DNA from: Mauremys mutica
Taxonomy: Eukaryota > Chordata > Testudines > Geoemydidae
DNA length: 64,000 nt
Assembly: GCF_020497125.1 (NCBI RefSeq)
Contig: NC_059080.1
Coordinates: forward strand, 52,641,563-52,705,562
Reading direction: 5' to 3'
The notes beneath the pieces were generated by a model that saw only the letters and a list, made by a program, of their open reading frames with translations, made no database searches and had not been told where the DNA came from. The position numbers and the translations under genes were made by a program. This document shows positions 11,600 through 22,194 of the stretch, piece by piece. Within the stretch, counting starts at the first letter, position 1. Each line of letters starts with the position of its first letter.

Positions 11600-12345
11600 G
11601 ATCTAGCGGTGAGTGAACTCTGGTAGAAACCTGCTTCCATTATGGAAACAGCCTGGTATTGGAGAGTGTGTGGGGAGACCAGGGAGATGGGAGGGGTTAC
11701 TGAGGCTGGGGTGGGGAAGAAGCTGTTGGGCTGGGAGGGGAAGGACATGGCCCAGCTTGTGGGAGGGATCCTGCTGGCTGTGTCTGGAGCACTGTGTAGC
11801 CTCTTCTATGGGCAGTTCCCATAGGTCAGTGGGGCCTGAATCTCTCATGCTCCCTTGTTCTCTTTGGGCTTCACAGAGATGTCTGGTGAACTGCCCGTGG
11901 ACTCTGTGCCCAGCACCACTCCGAAATTATTCGCTACCTTCAAAGAAACAGGCACAGCTCAGCCTGTTAGGTAGGCTGGAGACTCACACTTCACTCAAAC
12001 ACACAACACTGAGGGGCTTTGGGAAGCATAGTAACAAAGAAGAGATTTAAGTGATACTAAGCAAGAGAAAGAGACAAATTTCAAACAGACAAACAAAACA
12101 AAACACACTTTGTAGTGACTAAAACTGAATCTTAAGAGTCACAATCTTGGCCTTAGCAGTTTCCAGACTAACATCTCAGCTTTCCTAACAGACCTTATTT
12201 GATGTCCCTGTATGGTACAAAAATTCTCTGTCGAATCCGCTGATTTGATTGCTTAGCTTTTTGGTTTCAGACCCTCTGTTCTCCTTCTGGGGTGCCTGGA
12301 CCCTGATTGTAACATCTCTCTTCCAGTCTCTGTCCCAGCCTCTTA
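11600..12345. other. No feature recognised
   Basis: One 60-codon + frame (11642-11824) ends in a hydrophobic stretch (LVGGILLAVSGALCSLFYG), but nothing supports it as a gene. Otherwise I see no repeat structure or exon. Confidence 0.25.
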
Positions 12346-12349
12346 CACA

Positions 12350-12480
12350 GATGTATGCTGCAGCCTGCCCAGCTCAGAGAGCAGTGGGGACAGATGATCT
12401 CATCCTGTTAAACCAAGCAACATGGGTCTCATTGAGACTTAGATGGAAGATCCCATGCATCTCCTGGAGGTGAGAACCGT
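12350..12480 (+). repeat. 5S rRNA-derived SINE-like fragment
   Basis: The segment GATCTCATCCTGTTAAACC - AAGCAACATGGGTCTC - GACTTAGATGGAAGATCCC follows the vertebrate 5S rRNA pattern (GATCTCGTCTGATCTCGGAA, AAGCTAAGCAGGG, ACTTGGATGGGAGACC) over about 60 bases. This is the region carrying the A-box, intermediate element and C-box. It is diverged and lacks the 5' and 3' ends of 5S, so a 5S-derived SINE is more likely than a 5S gene. Confidence 0.5.
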
Positions 12481-12638
12481 TCACTCTTCTGGGCACTTGG
12501 GGCTGTTGCAACAAAGAGGGGGCTCCTGTTACACAGCCTAGTTGTCATCATGACTTTGTTTTTTTATTCTCAGAGGATGTGTCCAGGATCCTGGAGACTG
12601 TTTCCTGCAGGAGGTTTGAGTGGGGAGAGATCACTCAC

Positions 12639-13093
12639 TGTCATGACCCATTAACCTGGGTCTGCAGGGCTCATGGGAGAAGCCACACTCCAGCAGGCCA
12701 CTTCGAAGCCTACTAAAAACTGCTTACCTAGGACTTACTAAGTCCATACCCTGTTTGAGGCTCCACCTCTGAGGCCTATTGGCAGAGTCCCAGAGCAGCT
12801 AATCGGCCCCCGGGACCTCCTTAAACCAACAGCAGGAACAAGAAGCTGTCTGAACACCCGAGTTCCCCTGTCTTCTGGACCATGTGTTAGCTGTTTCTGC
12901 TCCCACTCCCCAGGCTTGATTTCCTGGCATCCTGACTCGCTGTGACTCATCTGATTTGAGGCTCTGAACACGGTTTGGTCTTTTGCTTCTGCTCTTCCCG
13001 TATCCTGGCCCAGCTGACTCTTGACTCCTGTCTTCTGAGTGTGGACTCTGCCTCTGACCACTAGGTCTGGCTGCTGATGACATGGCCATGACA
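12639..13093. mobile_element. Solo LTR, 455 bp, near-perfect 5-bp TSD
   Basis: The sequence starts TGTCATGACC and ends GGCCATGACA, giving TG...CA termini with a 7-bp inverted repeat. The flanks are ctcac (12634-12638) and cttac (13094-13098), a 5-bp TSD with one mismatch. There is no internal coding region, so this is a solo LTR left by recombination. It sits just upstream of the truncated Harbinger element. Confidence 0.65.
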
Positions 13094-13209
13094 CTTACTT
13101 TTCTCCGATTCCTCCAATGCCTTTTTCTGCTCTCCAGCTCTGCTCTCCCAGCAAGACACACCAATCCCCTGGCTCCGAGAGTCCTGGTTGCTGCTATTCA
13201 AGGGCTCAG

Positions 13210-13920
13210 GTCATAGTGGATGGCTTTGCTGCAATGGGATTCCCTAATTGTGGTGGGGCGATAGATGGAACCCATATCCCTATCTTGGCACCGGAGCACC
13301 AGGGCAGCCAGTACGTAAACCACAAGGTGTACTTTTCAATGGTGCTGCAAGCACTGGTGGATCACAAGGGAAGTTTCACCAACATCAACGTGGGATGGCT
13401 AGGAAGGGTTCATGACGCTCGCGTCTTCAGGAACACTATTCTGTTTAAACGGCTGCAGCAAGGGATTTACTTCCCAGACCAGAAAATAACAGCTGGGGAT
13501 GTTGAAATGCCTATAGTTATCCTTGGGGACCCAGCCTACCCCTTAATGCCATGGCTCATGAAGCCATACACAGGCAGCCTGGACAGTAGTCAGGAGCTGT
13601 TCAACTACAGGCTGAGCAAGTGCAGAATGGTGGTAGAATGTGCATTTGGACATTTAAAGGGATGCTGGTGCACGTTACTGACTCGCTCAGACCTCAGCCA
13701 AACCAATATACCCATTGTTATTGCTGCTTGCTGTGTGCTCCACAATCTCTGTGAGAGTAAGGGGGAGACATTTATGGTGGGGTGGGAGGCTGAGGCAAAT
13801 CGCCTGGCCGCTGATTACGCGCAGCCAGACACCAGGGCAATTAGAAGAGCACACGAGGAAGCGCTGCACATCAGAGAAGCTTTGAAAACCAGTTTCATGA
13901 CTGGCCAGGCTACAGTGTGA
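13210..13920 (+). CDS. Harbinger DDE transposase (HARBI1-like nuclease), last exon
   Basis: A 236-codon open frame starts after a CAG acceptor at 13207-13209 and ends TGA at 13918-13920. It holds the DDE_Tnp_4 fold: the first catalytic Asp in GGAIDGTHIPI, the second in LGDPAYPL and the Glu in VVECAFGHLKG. The motifs GWLGRVHDARVFRNT and ACCVLHNLCESKGE are also typical. All three acidic residues are present and there is no internal stop, which is unusual in such a decayed neighbourhood. In this family the transposase cuts and joins the element with help from a separate Myb/SANT protein, whose broken gene lies downstream on the other strand. An in-frame ATG at 13117 exists, but the 31 codons before 13210 look like intron or LTR flank. 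The N-terminal exon is not found, so the gene is probably inactive. Domestication is possible but unproven. Confidence 0.85.
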   Translation, partial: VIVDGFAAMGFPNCGGAIDGTHIPILAPEHQGSQYVNHKVYFSMVLQALVDHKGSFTNINVGWLGRVHDARVFRNTILFKRLQQGIYFPDQKITAGDVEMPIVILGDPAYPLMPWLMKPYTGSLDSSQELFNYRLSKCRMVVECAFGHLKGCWCTLLTRSDLSQTNIPIVIAACCVLHNLCESKGETFMVGWEAEANRLAADYAQPDTRAIRRAHEEALHIREALKTSFMTGQATV

Positions 13921-14146
13921 AAGTTCTGTTTGTTTCTCCTTGATGAAAACCCGCCCCCTTGATTGACTCATTTCCTGTAAGCAACCCACCCTCCCTCTTC
14001 GATCACAGCTTGCTTTCTAAGGAAATAAAGTCACTATCATTTAAAAATCATGTATTCTTTATTAATTGATTATAAAAAGAGAGAGAGAACTGACAAGGTA
14101 GCCCGGGTGGGGTTTGGGAGGAGGATAGGAGGGAAGGAAAATTCCA

Positions 14147-16063
14147 CTAAAAAAGTTCAAAGTAATGACAGCCTTTTGCTTGGGCTGTCCGCTGGGGTGG
14201 AGTGGGCGGGTGCACAGAGCCTCCCCTCCGCGTTCTTACACGTCTGGGTGAGGAGGCTATGGAACATGGTGAGGGGGGAGGGTGGTTATACAGGGGCTGT
14301 AATGGCATTCTGTGATTCTGCTGCCGTTCCTGAAGCTCCACCAGATGCCGGATGGAGCATGTCAGTTTGATCATGCAGCAGCCCCAGCGTTGCATCCCGC
14401 CACCTCTCATCTCGAGCGTCTCTCCTCTCCTCACGTTTGTCCCTCACGGCCTCACGTTCACTGGCAGCTTTCCTGTACTGGGATAGGGTGACCTTCCACT
14501 CATTCAGATGAGCTCTTTCATTGCGGGTCGATTCCATGATTTCCGAGAACATTTAATCTCACGTCCTTTTTTTTCACCGTCTTATCTGAGATAGCCTTCG
14601 GGACAGAGGAGGGAGGCTTGAAAAATTTGCAGCTGTGGGAGGTAGAGAAAAAACGGAGAGAAGTATTTATAAAGATACATTTTACAGAACAATGGTTATA
14701 CTCTTTCACGGTGAACAACACTATTCACATTATATAGCACATGTGATTTCAGTACAAGGTCACATTTTGCATCTTAACATTGAGTGTCTGTGGCTTTGGT
14801 GTTAGAGATCACAGACGCAGGTCCGGGCAACAGAATTTGGCTTGCATGCAGCTATGGTAAGCCATTGTCTTTTGGCTTCTGCAGCCTTCATATATCCAAC
14901 ACCCTCTTTCCCACATACCAAGCAAAGCCCGTTGAGTGCTGCGGTTTTCCTGTTAACGTGAAGCAGCAGAAACCAAACTAACGGCCCCCCTCCCCCCATC
15001 CAATTCTCAGGGATGATCGCTTTACCCCTCCTCCCACCACATGGCTGGTATCAGAGAAGATCCCTGCTAGCCAAACGCAAAAAGCTGAGTGCCAATGCCT
15101 TCCCCCACCCCAGCTTGGCTAACTGCAGAGAAGGATTTCTTTTCAGCCACAGGCAAACAGCCCAGTAGGAACGGCCACCTCTGTCCCCTTAATTAAATTC
15201 CCCTATTTCAACCAGGTTACCATGAAAAATATAACTCTCCTGAGGCTAACACAGCGAGATAAAGAATGGTTGTTGCTTGAATGCCAGCAAACACCACGAC
15301 CATATGCTGCCAGGCTTTGTCATTCACCAATACCAGATTACTTGTTACTAGCATGGCGCGGTCAAGTGTCCTAACATAGAGGACGGAATAAGGCTGCACT
15401 ACCCAGAAACTTTCTGCAAAGGCTTTTGGAGTACCTCCAGGAGAGCTTCATGGAGATGTCCCTGGAGGATTTCCGCTCCATCCCCAGACACGTTAACAGA
15501 CTTTTCTAGTAGCTGTACTGGTCGTGAGTGCATCCCAAGTCCTCAGGGCAAATTAATCATTAAAAAATGCTTGCTTTTAAACCATGTTTTATATTAACAA
15601 AGGTACACTCACCAGATGTCCCTTCCATGGATTCATGGTCTGGGATACTGCCTTGGGAGGGTTGTGAGGGTACTTCGGTCAGGCTGAGAAAAAGATCCTG
15701 TCTGTTGGAGAGAATGGAGTGCTGTGTGCTATCCACAAGCTCGTTCTCCTCCTCCTCCTCCTCATCTTCCCCGTCCGCAGAATCCTCAGGCTTGGCTGAG
15801 ATTACCCCCTCCTTGGAATCCACGGTCAGGGGTGGGGTAGTGATGGCAGCCCCCCTAGAATTGCATGCAGCTCAACGTAAAAGCGGCATGTCTGCGGCCC
15901 TGCCTCTCTCCATCATGCCCCTGGAGACTTTTTCAAATGTTTTGGTATTTCTTCTTTTGGAACGTAGTTCAGCTAGCACGGAATCCTCTCCCCATATAGC
16001 AATCAGATCCAGTACCTCCCGTACAGTCCATGCTGGTGCTCTTTTTCAATTCTCAGACTGCAT
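14147..16063 (-). pseudogene. Myb/SANT-like (MSANTD) Harbinger accessory protein, broken
   Basis: Read on the minus strand, exon 1 (16063-15613) starts MQSEN, hits a stop, and continues with the SANT-like helices (KRAPAWTVREVLDLIAIW, LRSKRRNTKTFEKVS), then an acidic stretch with a run of Glu and the motifs SNRQDLFLSLTEVPSQPSQ and PDHESMEGTSG. It ends at a consensus GTGAGT donor. Exon 2 (14632-about 14147) follows a CCCACAG acceptor with MFSEIMESTRNERAHLNEWK, an Arg/Glu-rich coil and LVELQERQQNHRMPLQPLY. Besides the early stop there are several stops before MFSEIM, and the frame shifts around 14390. This protein normally binds transposon ends and brings the transposase to the nucleus. Confidence 0.75.
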
Positions 16064-16830
16064 GGTTTTGGTTACCAGTGCTGATGAGATCTGCATGGTC
16101 ACCTGTGCAGATCAGCTCTCCACGCTGGGCAAACAGGAAATAAAATTCAAAAGTTCGCGAGTCTTTTCCTGTCTACCTGGCCAGTGCATCCGAGTTCAGA
16201 TTGCTGTCCAGAGCGGTCACAATGGTGCACTGTGGGATAGGTCCCGGAGGCCAATACCGTCGAATTGCGGCCACACTAACCCTAATTCAAAATGGCAATA
16301 CCGATTTCAGCGCTACTCCCCTCGTCGGGGAGGAGTACAGATATTGATATTAAGAGCCCTTTATATCGAAATAAAGGGCTTCATTGTGTGGATGGGTGCA
16401 GGGTTAATTCGGTTTAACACTGCTAAATTCGAAATAAACTCATAGTGTAGACCAGGCCTAAGACCCAGTGGTGCCCCAGATTTTCAGGTGTCCTACCCAA
16501 CTGCCTATGCCTGAGGACAGCCCTGGGCACCTCCAACCACTTGGCACCCTAGGCCACCGCCTAGTTTGCCTAGTGGTTGCACCGTCCCTGCCAAGCAGGA
16601 GGAACTGAAGCTTCTGCAAACAAATGAAAAACCAGTGAAGTGATTCCTATTAAACAGTGAGGAACTGCAGTGACATCTCTGCTCAGTCTCAGGTGTCCAG
16701 GACAGAGGCAGCTCCCTGGGATCCAGGACTGTCCCAGCCAGAACAGGGCTGCTGGAAAGTGAGAGAAATGGTTCCAGCCTCCCCCGGGGCTGAGCTCTGC
16801 CTTCAACGCTCTGATTCTCCCTCTTCCCAG

Positions 16831-17290
16831 CGAATGTGACTCTGGATCCGGACACAGCTCATCCCCACCTCATCCTATCTGAGGATTGCAAAAGTGTGAG
16901 ATGGGAAGACACATGGCAGAATCTTCCTGACAATCCTGAGAGATTTGACACTGAGCTCGGGGAGTCACTGCTGGGAGGTGGAGGTGGGGCGGGGGGAGGT
17001 GTGGGTGGTGGCCAGAGAGTCTGTGAGGAGGAAGGGATGGATCAGCCCTGAGGAGGGGATCTGGGCTGTGGGGTATGTGTTGGATTAGTTCTGGGCTCTC
17101 ACCTCCCCTGTGACCCCCCCTGCTCCTGAGCTGGGCCCCCAGCAGGATCCAGGTTTGTCTGGACTGTGACTGGAGGCAGGTGACATTTATCGATGCTGGT
17201 GACGAGACCCCGATCTTCACTTTCCCGCCGGGCTCCGTCCTTGGGGAGAGAATCTGACCTCGGCTCTGGGTGCTGGGGTAGGATCCTGGC
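16831..17290 (+). pseudogene. PRY-SPRY (B30.2) exon remnant of a TRIM/butyrophilin-type gene
   Basis: After a TTCCCAG acceptor the + strand reads [28 protein letters not shown], then [10 protein letters not shown]. This is the PRY half of a B30.2 domain, which starts exactly this way in TRIM and butyrophilin genes. The frame is then lost. The last SPRY strands reappear around 17150-17245 (RIQVCLDCDWRQVTF, IDAGDETPIFTFPPGS) and run into stops. In the family this domain is the ligand-recognition module at the protein C-terminus. No RING, B-box or coiled-coil exon is seen nearby, and the frameshifts make it a pseudogene fragment. Confidence 0.75.
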
Positions 17291-17294
17291 TCCA

Positions 17295-19290
17295 CCGGTG
17301 TCCCTGAGACCCAGGGGGTGGGGGGAGAGAGAGGGAGAGGAATATCCCACTGGGGAGCTTGAAATCAGCCCTTCTAGCCTCAGACAGTGTCGTCTCTATG
17401 ATCTGCTCCTGTGGACTTTCTATCATGAAGTCTCTGCAATCCAGGCAGTTGCATCCTATCTCAACTCTGTGCAGTCTCTGGTGTCAAACCATAGAGAGCA
17501 TTAGGTCGGTGAGGTAGAGAAGCCAATATCGTCACTGCCCCAGGGATTGTGCAGCCTGTTTGCTGCTGTCCTCTATGATACAGGAGGACTCTGGGGATCC
17601 TTGGTCAGTGTCACTGACATGGGGGGGGGGAAGAGCCCACTGGGAATGAAAAATGGGCTTCTCCAGCCACAGTCATCCTACTCTCTATGGCCTGGAGGTC
17701 CCCTGTCTACCCAACCCCTGATAGCTCATCTCTATGGCTCCTGAAAGCTCCTCCCCCTTCCTGCAGCGCCAGGGATGGGAGGGGGAGGGGGGAAGAATCC
17801 TTGGGGGCTGCAGGAGGAGCAGAGGTGCCCTGGGGTGCAGATGTGGGGCTGCAGGGACTGAGAGAGGGGCTGGGGGCAGAAGTGATGTGAGGGTTGAGGA
17901 GTAGAATTAACAGCCGGGCTGGGGACAGGCAGATGTGGGGGTGGCAGGGACACAGAATTAATTAGGTTTTGGGGAGAAGCTGGAGGTTCCCCAGGAGCAG
18001 GGAGCCTGGGAGAGGGAGACCCAGAAACTGGAGCGTGTGACCTACAAGTCATGAGAGAAGGGACGCTATAGTGGGAAGCAGTTAGAGGGTGTGGAGAGTC
18101 AAGTACAGGGTATGTTTAACCAAAACGGGGGAAAGAAATTAAAGAATAAAAGAGAAAAAATAAAGTAAAACCAGTGTAAAGACAGAAGCCTGGAGAAAGT
18201 GGCGGGAAACTCAAATGAAGAGTGAAAGCAAAATCGTCCTGAGGGGGGAAATGCTCGGGCAGGCAGCAAGAGCGGAAGGGATAAACTCAAGGGAGAGAAC
18301 TGGGAACCTGGAGTGGAATGACCTGTGATAGGGAATAGAGAAGAGTTGGGGAGACGCAGAGAAATAAATAGAGGGGAAAGGAGTGCTAGAGAAAATGATG
18401 TGTAAAACTAGATGAAATTAAAGAAAAGGGAAGCGAGAGAACATGAGATCGAGATCTATAAAATATTTCTGAAAGTGAAAGACTGTAACATTAATTCAGC
18501 CACATAGTTCAGGGCCAGCATTTCCACTTTGGTACCTTTCAGAACAACACTTCTTCAAATTTGTGGATGTTTTTACCCTGTATTCTGGTTATGAAGGTTT
18601 CTTCTTAGCTCCTTTTAACCTGACATTTACTTAAGATAAATAAACAAGACATGTTTTATATGTCTCATTTCTCTTTAATTTTCCAACTGTGATTTTTGAA
18701 GGAGACATGTGTTGACATAAGCGATTGGGGTCGGGGGGGAAGGAATCCCAATACCAACGAGGACCTCTGTGCATGTTATTATGATGATAGCAACATATTA
18801 CAGTAAGATCCAGGCTATCGAGCCTGCACTTTGGGTCATGTGTTTTATATAAACATACACATCAGGAATTGTTCAAGAGGAGAGAGCTGGTTGGGTCACT
18901 TTACTTCTCAATTTCCAAACCTGTCAGCGCATGGCAGATGTTCACAGTTTGGAACAGCAGGATTTTATGGCACATCGCCCCACAATCAACAGGATTATAA
19001 CAGTTTTAACTATCATGTGAAATGAACTATTAAAAAAAAAGAAAACTTAAATAGAGATCAAGTAGAACCACTCAATCCCCACTCCCACAGCGGCAGGGTT
19101 TGTAGCATGGCCTCTCTAGTCCCCAGCGCACGTCCCCACCACTTGAACTTCAGGAGGCATTGCCATTGTTTCTGAGGCCAACCACCAGAGTGGGACTTGA
19201 CACACACTGTGCCAGTAGGTCCACAAATGCTTACTAGACAGATTAGAATATTAGAGATCACAACTCTAGTGCTCTCTTCCTGGCTCCATT
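17295..19290. other. No gene recognised; purine-rich tract at 18050-18480
   Basis: The stretch 18050-18480 is strongly A/G-rich on the + strand, with many GAGA and GGGAA runs. The rest shows no exon, element end or conserved motif that I can identify. Confidence 0.3.
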
Positions 19291-19292
19291 GT

Positions 19293-19500
19293 GTGGAGAA
19301 AGTCCAGAAGAATGGAGAGAGTCCAGAAGAAAGCTACAAAAATGATCAGAGGTTTAGAAATAATGACCAATGAGGAAAAGTTGAAAGAGCTGGACATGTT
19401 TAGTACAGAGAAGAGAAGGTTGGGGCAGGGGAGCTATGCAGCGGGAGAGGGAACCCTAAAAACAGGCTTCAACTATGAAAAAAGTTGTTATAAAGAAGAT
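19293..19500 (+). mobile_element. CR1 LINE ORF2 C-terminal fragment
   Basis: The + strand encodes [37 protein letters not shown]. This matches the conserved tail of CR1 ORF2 downstream of the RT (compare [18 protein letters not shown] in the copy at 55413-55874). The fragment ends just before the GC-rich array, so it is truncated on both sides. Confidence 0.7.
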
Positions 19501-19559
19501 TGTGATCATGGCCATTGAGCACTACAGACCTCAACTGTCTAAGCCAAAAATGGAAAAAA

Positions 19560-21290
19560 CTATGAACCACGGCCCCCGGGCAGCGGTTATCCGGCACGCG
19601 AGCAATAGCCGGGGGAGCGGGCCTGGGAGTTTCGCTGCCCTCAGCCGGGCGCTCGGGATCGGGCACTCCGGCCAAGGGAGCGGAGCCAGGGGGTTCGCTG
19701 TGCTCAGGCCGGCGCTCGGGCCGGGACAGCGAAGCACGGGACTCCGGCCGGGAGATCGTGAACCAGCGCGCCAGGGTTCCCTTGCCCTGCTCCCCCGGCT
19801 GAAGCGCTGGGCTGGCCCCAATCTCCCGAGCAGGGCGGGCTTTAGCCAGTGCAGGGCCCGATTCGTGGGGCATGTACTCTCCGGGCGACACTTCGAATTT
19901 CCGCACTCCGGCGGGTGTAGCGGGGCTGCGGGAGCAGAGCAGCCGCACTTGCCACTCTCGGGCCGGGGGACCCGGGCCACAGGGTTGCGGGGCTCCGGCC
20001 GCAGTAGTGGGATCACAGGGTTGTGGGAATTCGGCCGAGGGAGCAGGGCTGCGGGGTAGCGGGACTCCGGCCGGGGGAGCGGGGCCGCGGGGTTGCGGGG
20101 CTCCGGCCGGGAGAGCGGGGCCGTGGGGTTGCGGGGCTCCGGCCGGGAGAGCGGGGCTTCGGGGTTGCGGGGCTCCGGCCGCGGTAGCGGGACCACGGGA
20201 CTTGCCGCGCTTGGACGGGGGAGCGAGACCGCGGGGTTGCGGGGCTCTGGCAGGGAGAACGGGGCCACGGGGTTGCGGGGCTCCGGCCGGGAGAGCGGGG
20301 CCGCGGGATTGCGGGGCTCCGGCCACAGTAGCGGGACCACGGGACTTGCCGCGCTCGGACGGGGGAGCGAGACCGCGGGGTTGCGGGGCTCTGGCAGGGA
20401 GAACGGGGCTGCGGGGTTGCAGGGCTACGGCCGGAAGAGTGGGGCCGCGGGGTTGCAGGGCTCCAGCTGAGGGAGCGGGAACGCGGGGTAACGGGACTCC
20501 GGTCAGGGTACCGGGGCCTTGGGGCTCCGGCCGGGGGAGCGGGACCACAGGGTGGCGGGGCTCAGGTCATTAGAACAGGGCTGCGGAGTTGCGGGGCTCC
20601 TGGCCGGGGGAACGGGGCCATGGGACTTGCCGCGCTTGGCTGGGAGAGCGGGACCGTGGGGTTGCAGGGCTCTGGCCAGGGTGGGGGGAGTCAGGGGCTC
20701 TGGCCGGGAGAGTGGGGCCGCGGGGTGGCGGGGCTCCGTCTGGGAGAGTGGGGCTCCGGTGTTGCGAGGCTCCGGCTGGGAGGGCAGGGCCGTGGGGTTG
20801 CGGAGCTCCAGCCGGGGTAGCGGGACCACGGGGTTGTGGGTCGTCGGCCGGGGTAGCGGGCCCGCAGAGTTGCGGGGCTCTATCTGGGGTGGCGGGGCCT
20901 GGAGGTTCCGGCCGGGAGAGCGGGACCGCGGGGTAGCGGGGCTCTGGCCGGGAGAGCGGGACCGTGGGGTTGCGGGGCTCCGGCCGCGGTAGGGACTTCG
21001 AGACTTCGGAACTGAGGGGTTCTGGGACTCCAGCCGGGGGAGCGGAACCGCGGGGTACTGGGACTCCGGCCGGGGTAGCGGGGCCTTGAGGCTCCGGCCA
21101 GGAGAGCGGGACTGCGGATTTGCGGAGCTTCAGCCAGAGAAGAGGGACCGCGGGGTTGCGGGGCTCCGGCCGGGGAAGCGGAGCTGCGGAGTTGCGGGGC
21201 TCTGGCTGGGGTAGCGGGACCGCGGGGTTGCAGGGCTCCGGCAGGGAGAGCAGAGCTGCGGGGTTGCGTGGCTCCGGCTGAGATGCCTGC
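19560..21290. repeat. GC-rich 36-bp minisatellite with 144-bp higher-order period
   Basis: The core unit is 36 bp, close to GGGAGAGCGGGGCCGCGGGG followed by TTGCGGGGCTCCGGCC. Variants carrying GCGGGACCACGGGACTTGCC recur exactly 144 bp apart (20187 and 20331), i.e. every four units. Since 36 is a multiple of 3 and the units lack stop triplets, long frames stay open on both strands (a Gly/Arg-rich 12-residue repeat on +, Pro/Ala-rich on -). None should be read as a gene without transcript evidence. The tract is very CpG-rich. Its first 200 bp resemble the array at 22780-24465. Confidence 0.85.
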
Positions 21291-21299
21291 TGCTGCTGC

Positions 21300-22190
21300 C
21301 TGCAAAAGAACAGTTTAAACTCAGCTGTTCCCTGTGCAGTTCAGTGTCCAGAGTTAGGAGCGTTTTCTGGCATCCTTGTTAATTTCACTCCCAGTTGTTG
21401 TTGGGTGTGTGTGACCATGGCAGGGGCAGTTCTTTTCTGCCCTTGGGATGAGGGGATCTCCTAAACACAATCAAAATCAGGAACCATTTCCAAGTTCAAA
21501 TCTATCCCATTCCCTCCCTAGCAGAGGATCATGGTTGTGATGTCCAAACTGCTTGCAGATTCTCTTTGAAATGTTACTGTTTAAAAAACACAACACAAAA
21601 AACATGGAGAACATGGTGGAAAGATATGTCATGATGATTAGGGTTTATTTTGGGCAAAGCAATTTTGCTAAAGCAACTAAAGATTCGCAGGGAAAGCAAA
21701 TAGCCCCCATAGACAAAACCACAAAGGGATTGGAGGGGAAAACTGAAAATTCAGGGAAATTATTGTGCCTCCTTTGAAAGAAATAGTAGTTTTCATTCCA
21801 ATCCACCCTCTTTATATATTGATTTAAACACCTGAAATGTCCTTAGGACATGGGGTGCAATCTCAGATCTCTTTTTGTTTTGTCCTGCCTGCAGAGTGCA
21901 GAGGCTGAAATTGACAAAACTTTCTCTAAATATCTTGTATATTACATGAAGGCTATTCCAGTTGTCCTTCATTCACCCCTGACTTCCCCTCCCCGCCCCC
22001 CGCTCCCTCCCTGGCTGGCTGGCTGTGGTTTTTGCCTTGGTTACTTACTCCTTGGCAGACCCAGCCCAGCGGCACCTGCTGGCTCTCTGCAAGCAGCAGC
22101 CCACAGGGGCCGGTTGCTGGGGTCGCTGCTGGTCGGTGGCAGGCTGCAGCTGCATTGTTTGTGACACATTCATACACATACACACACATA
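21300..22190. other. No gene recognised
   Basis: AT-richer sequence between two GC-rich blocks. A short CA-rich microsatellite (22165-22190) lies at its right end. I see no coding or element structure. Confidence 0.3.
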
Positions 22191-22194
22191 CAGT

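Larger units (their letters stand above)
13099..16458. mobile_element. PIF/Harbinger DNA transposon, 5'-truncated
   Basis: A two-gene Harbinger element: a DDE transposase on + (13210-13920) and a Myb/SANT-like protein on - (16063-14147), transcribed toward each other. The right end is AGTGTAGACCAGGCC at 16444-16458, next to TAA (16459-16461), in keeping with the 3-bp TWA target duplication of this superfamily. No matching left inverted repeat (GGCCTGGTCTACACT) is visible upstream, so the left end and the first transposase exon are missing. An AT-rich stretch with an internal palindrome (CCCTTTATATCGAAATAAAG) lies near the right end. Confidence 0.75.

Noticed and set aside
11642..11824. A 60-codon frame with a membrane-like C-terminus (GGILLAVSGALCSLFYG) as a small membrane protein
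   Set aside because: There is no conservation, promoter or splice evidence; a frame of this length is expected by chance.
16505..16595. A short hAT MITE ending GGTTGCACCGTCCCTG, beginning near CAGCCCTGGGCACC
   Set aside because: The inverted ends match poorly and the 8-bp flanks (cctgagga, ccaagcag) do not match, so boundaries cannot be supported.
19469..20548. A 359-codon minus-strand frame rich in Pro/Ala/Arg, and matching + frames, as a novel repeat protein
   Set aside because: It lies wholly in the 36-bp minisatellite. Frames are open in several phases on both strands because the unit lacks stops. There is no start context, domain or splice support.
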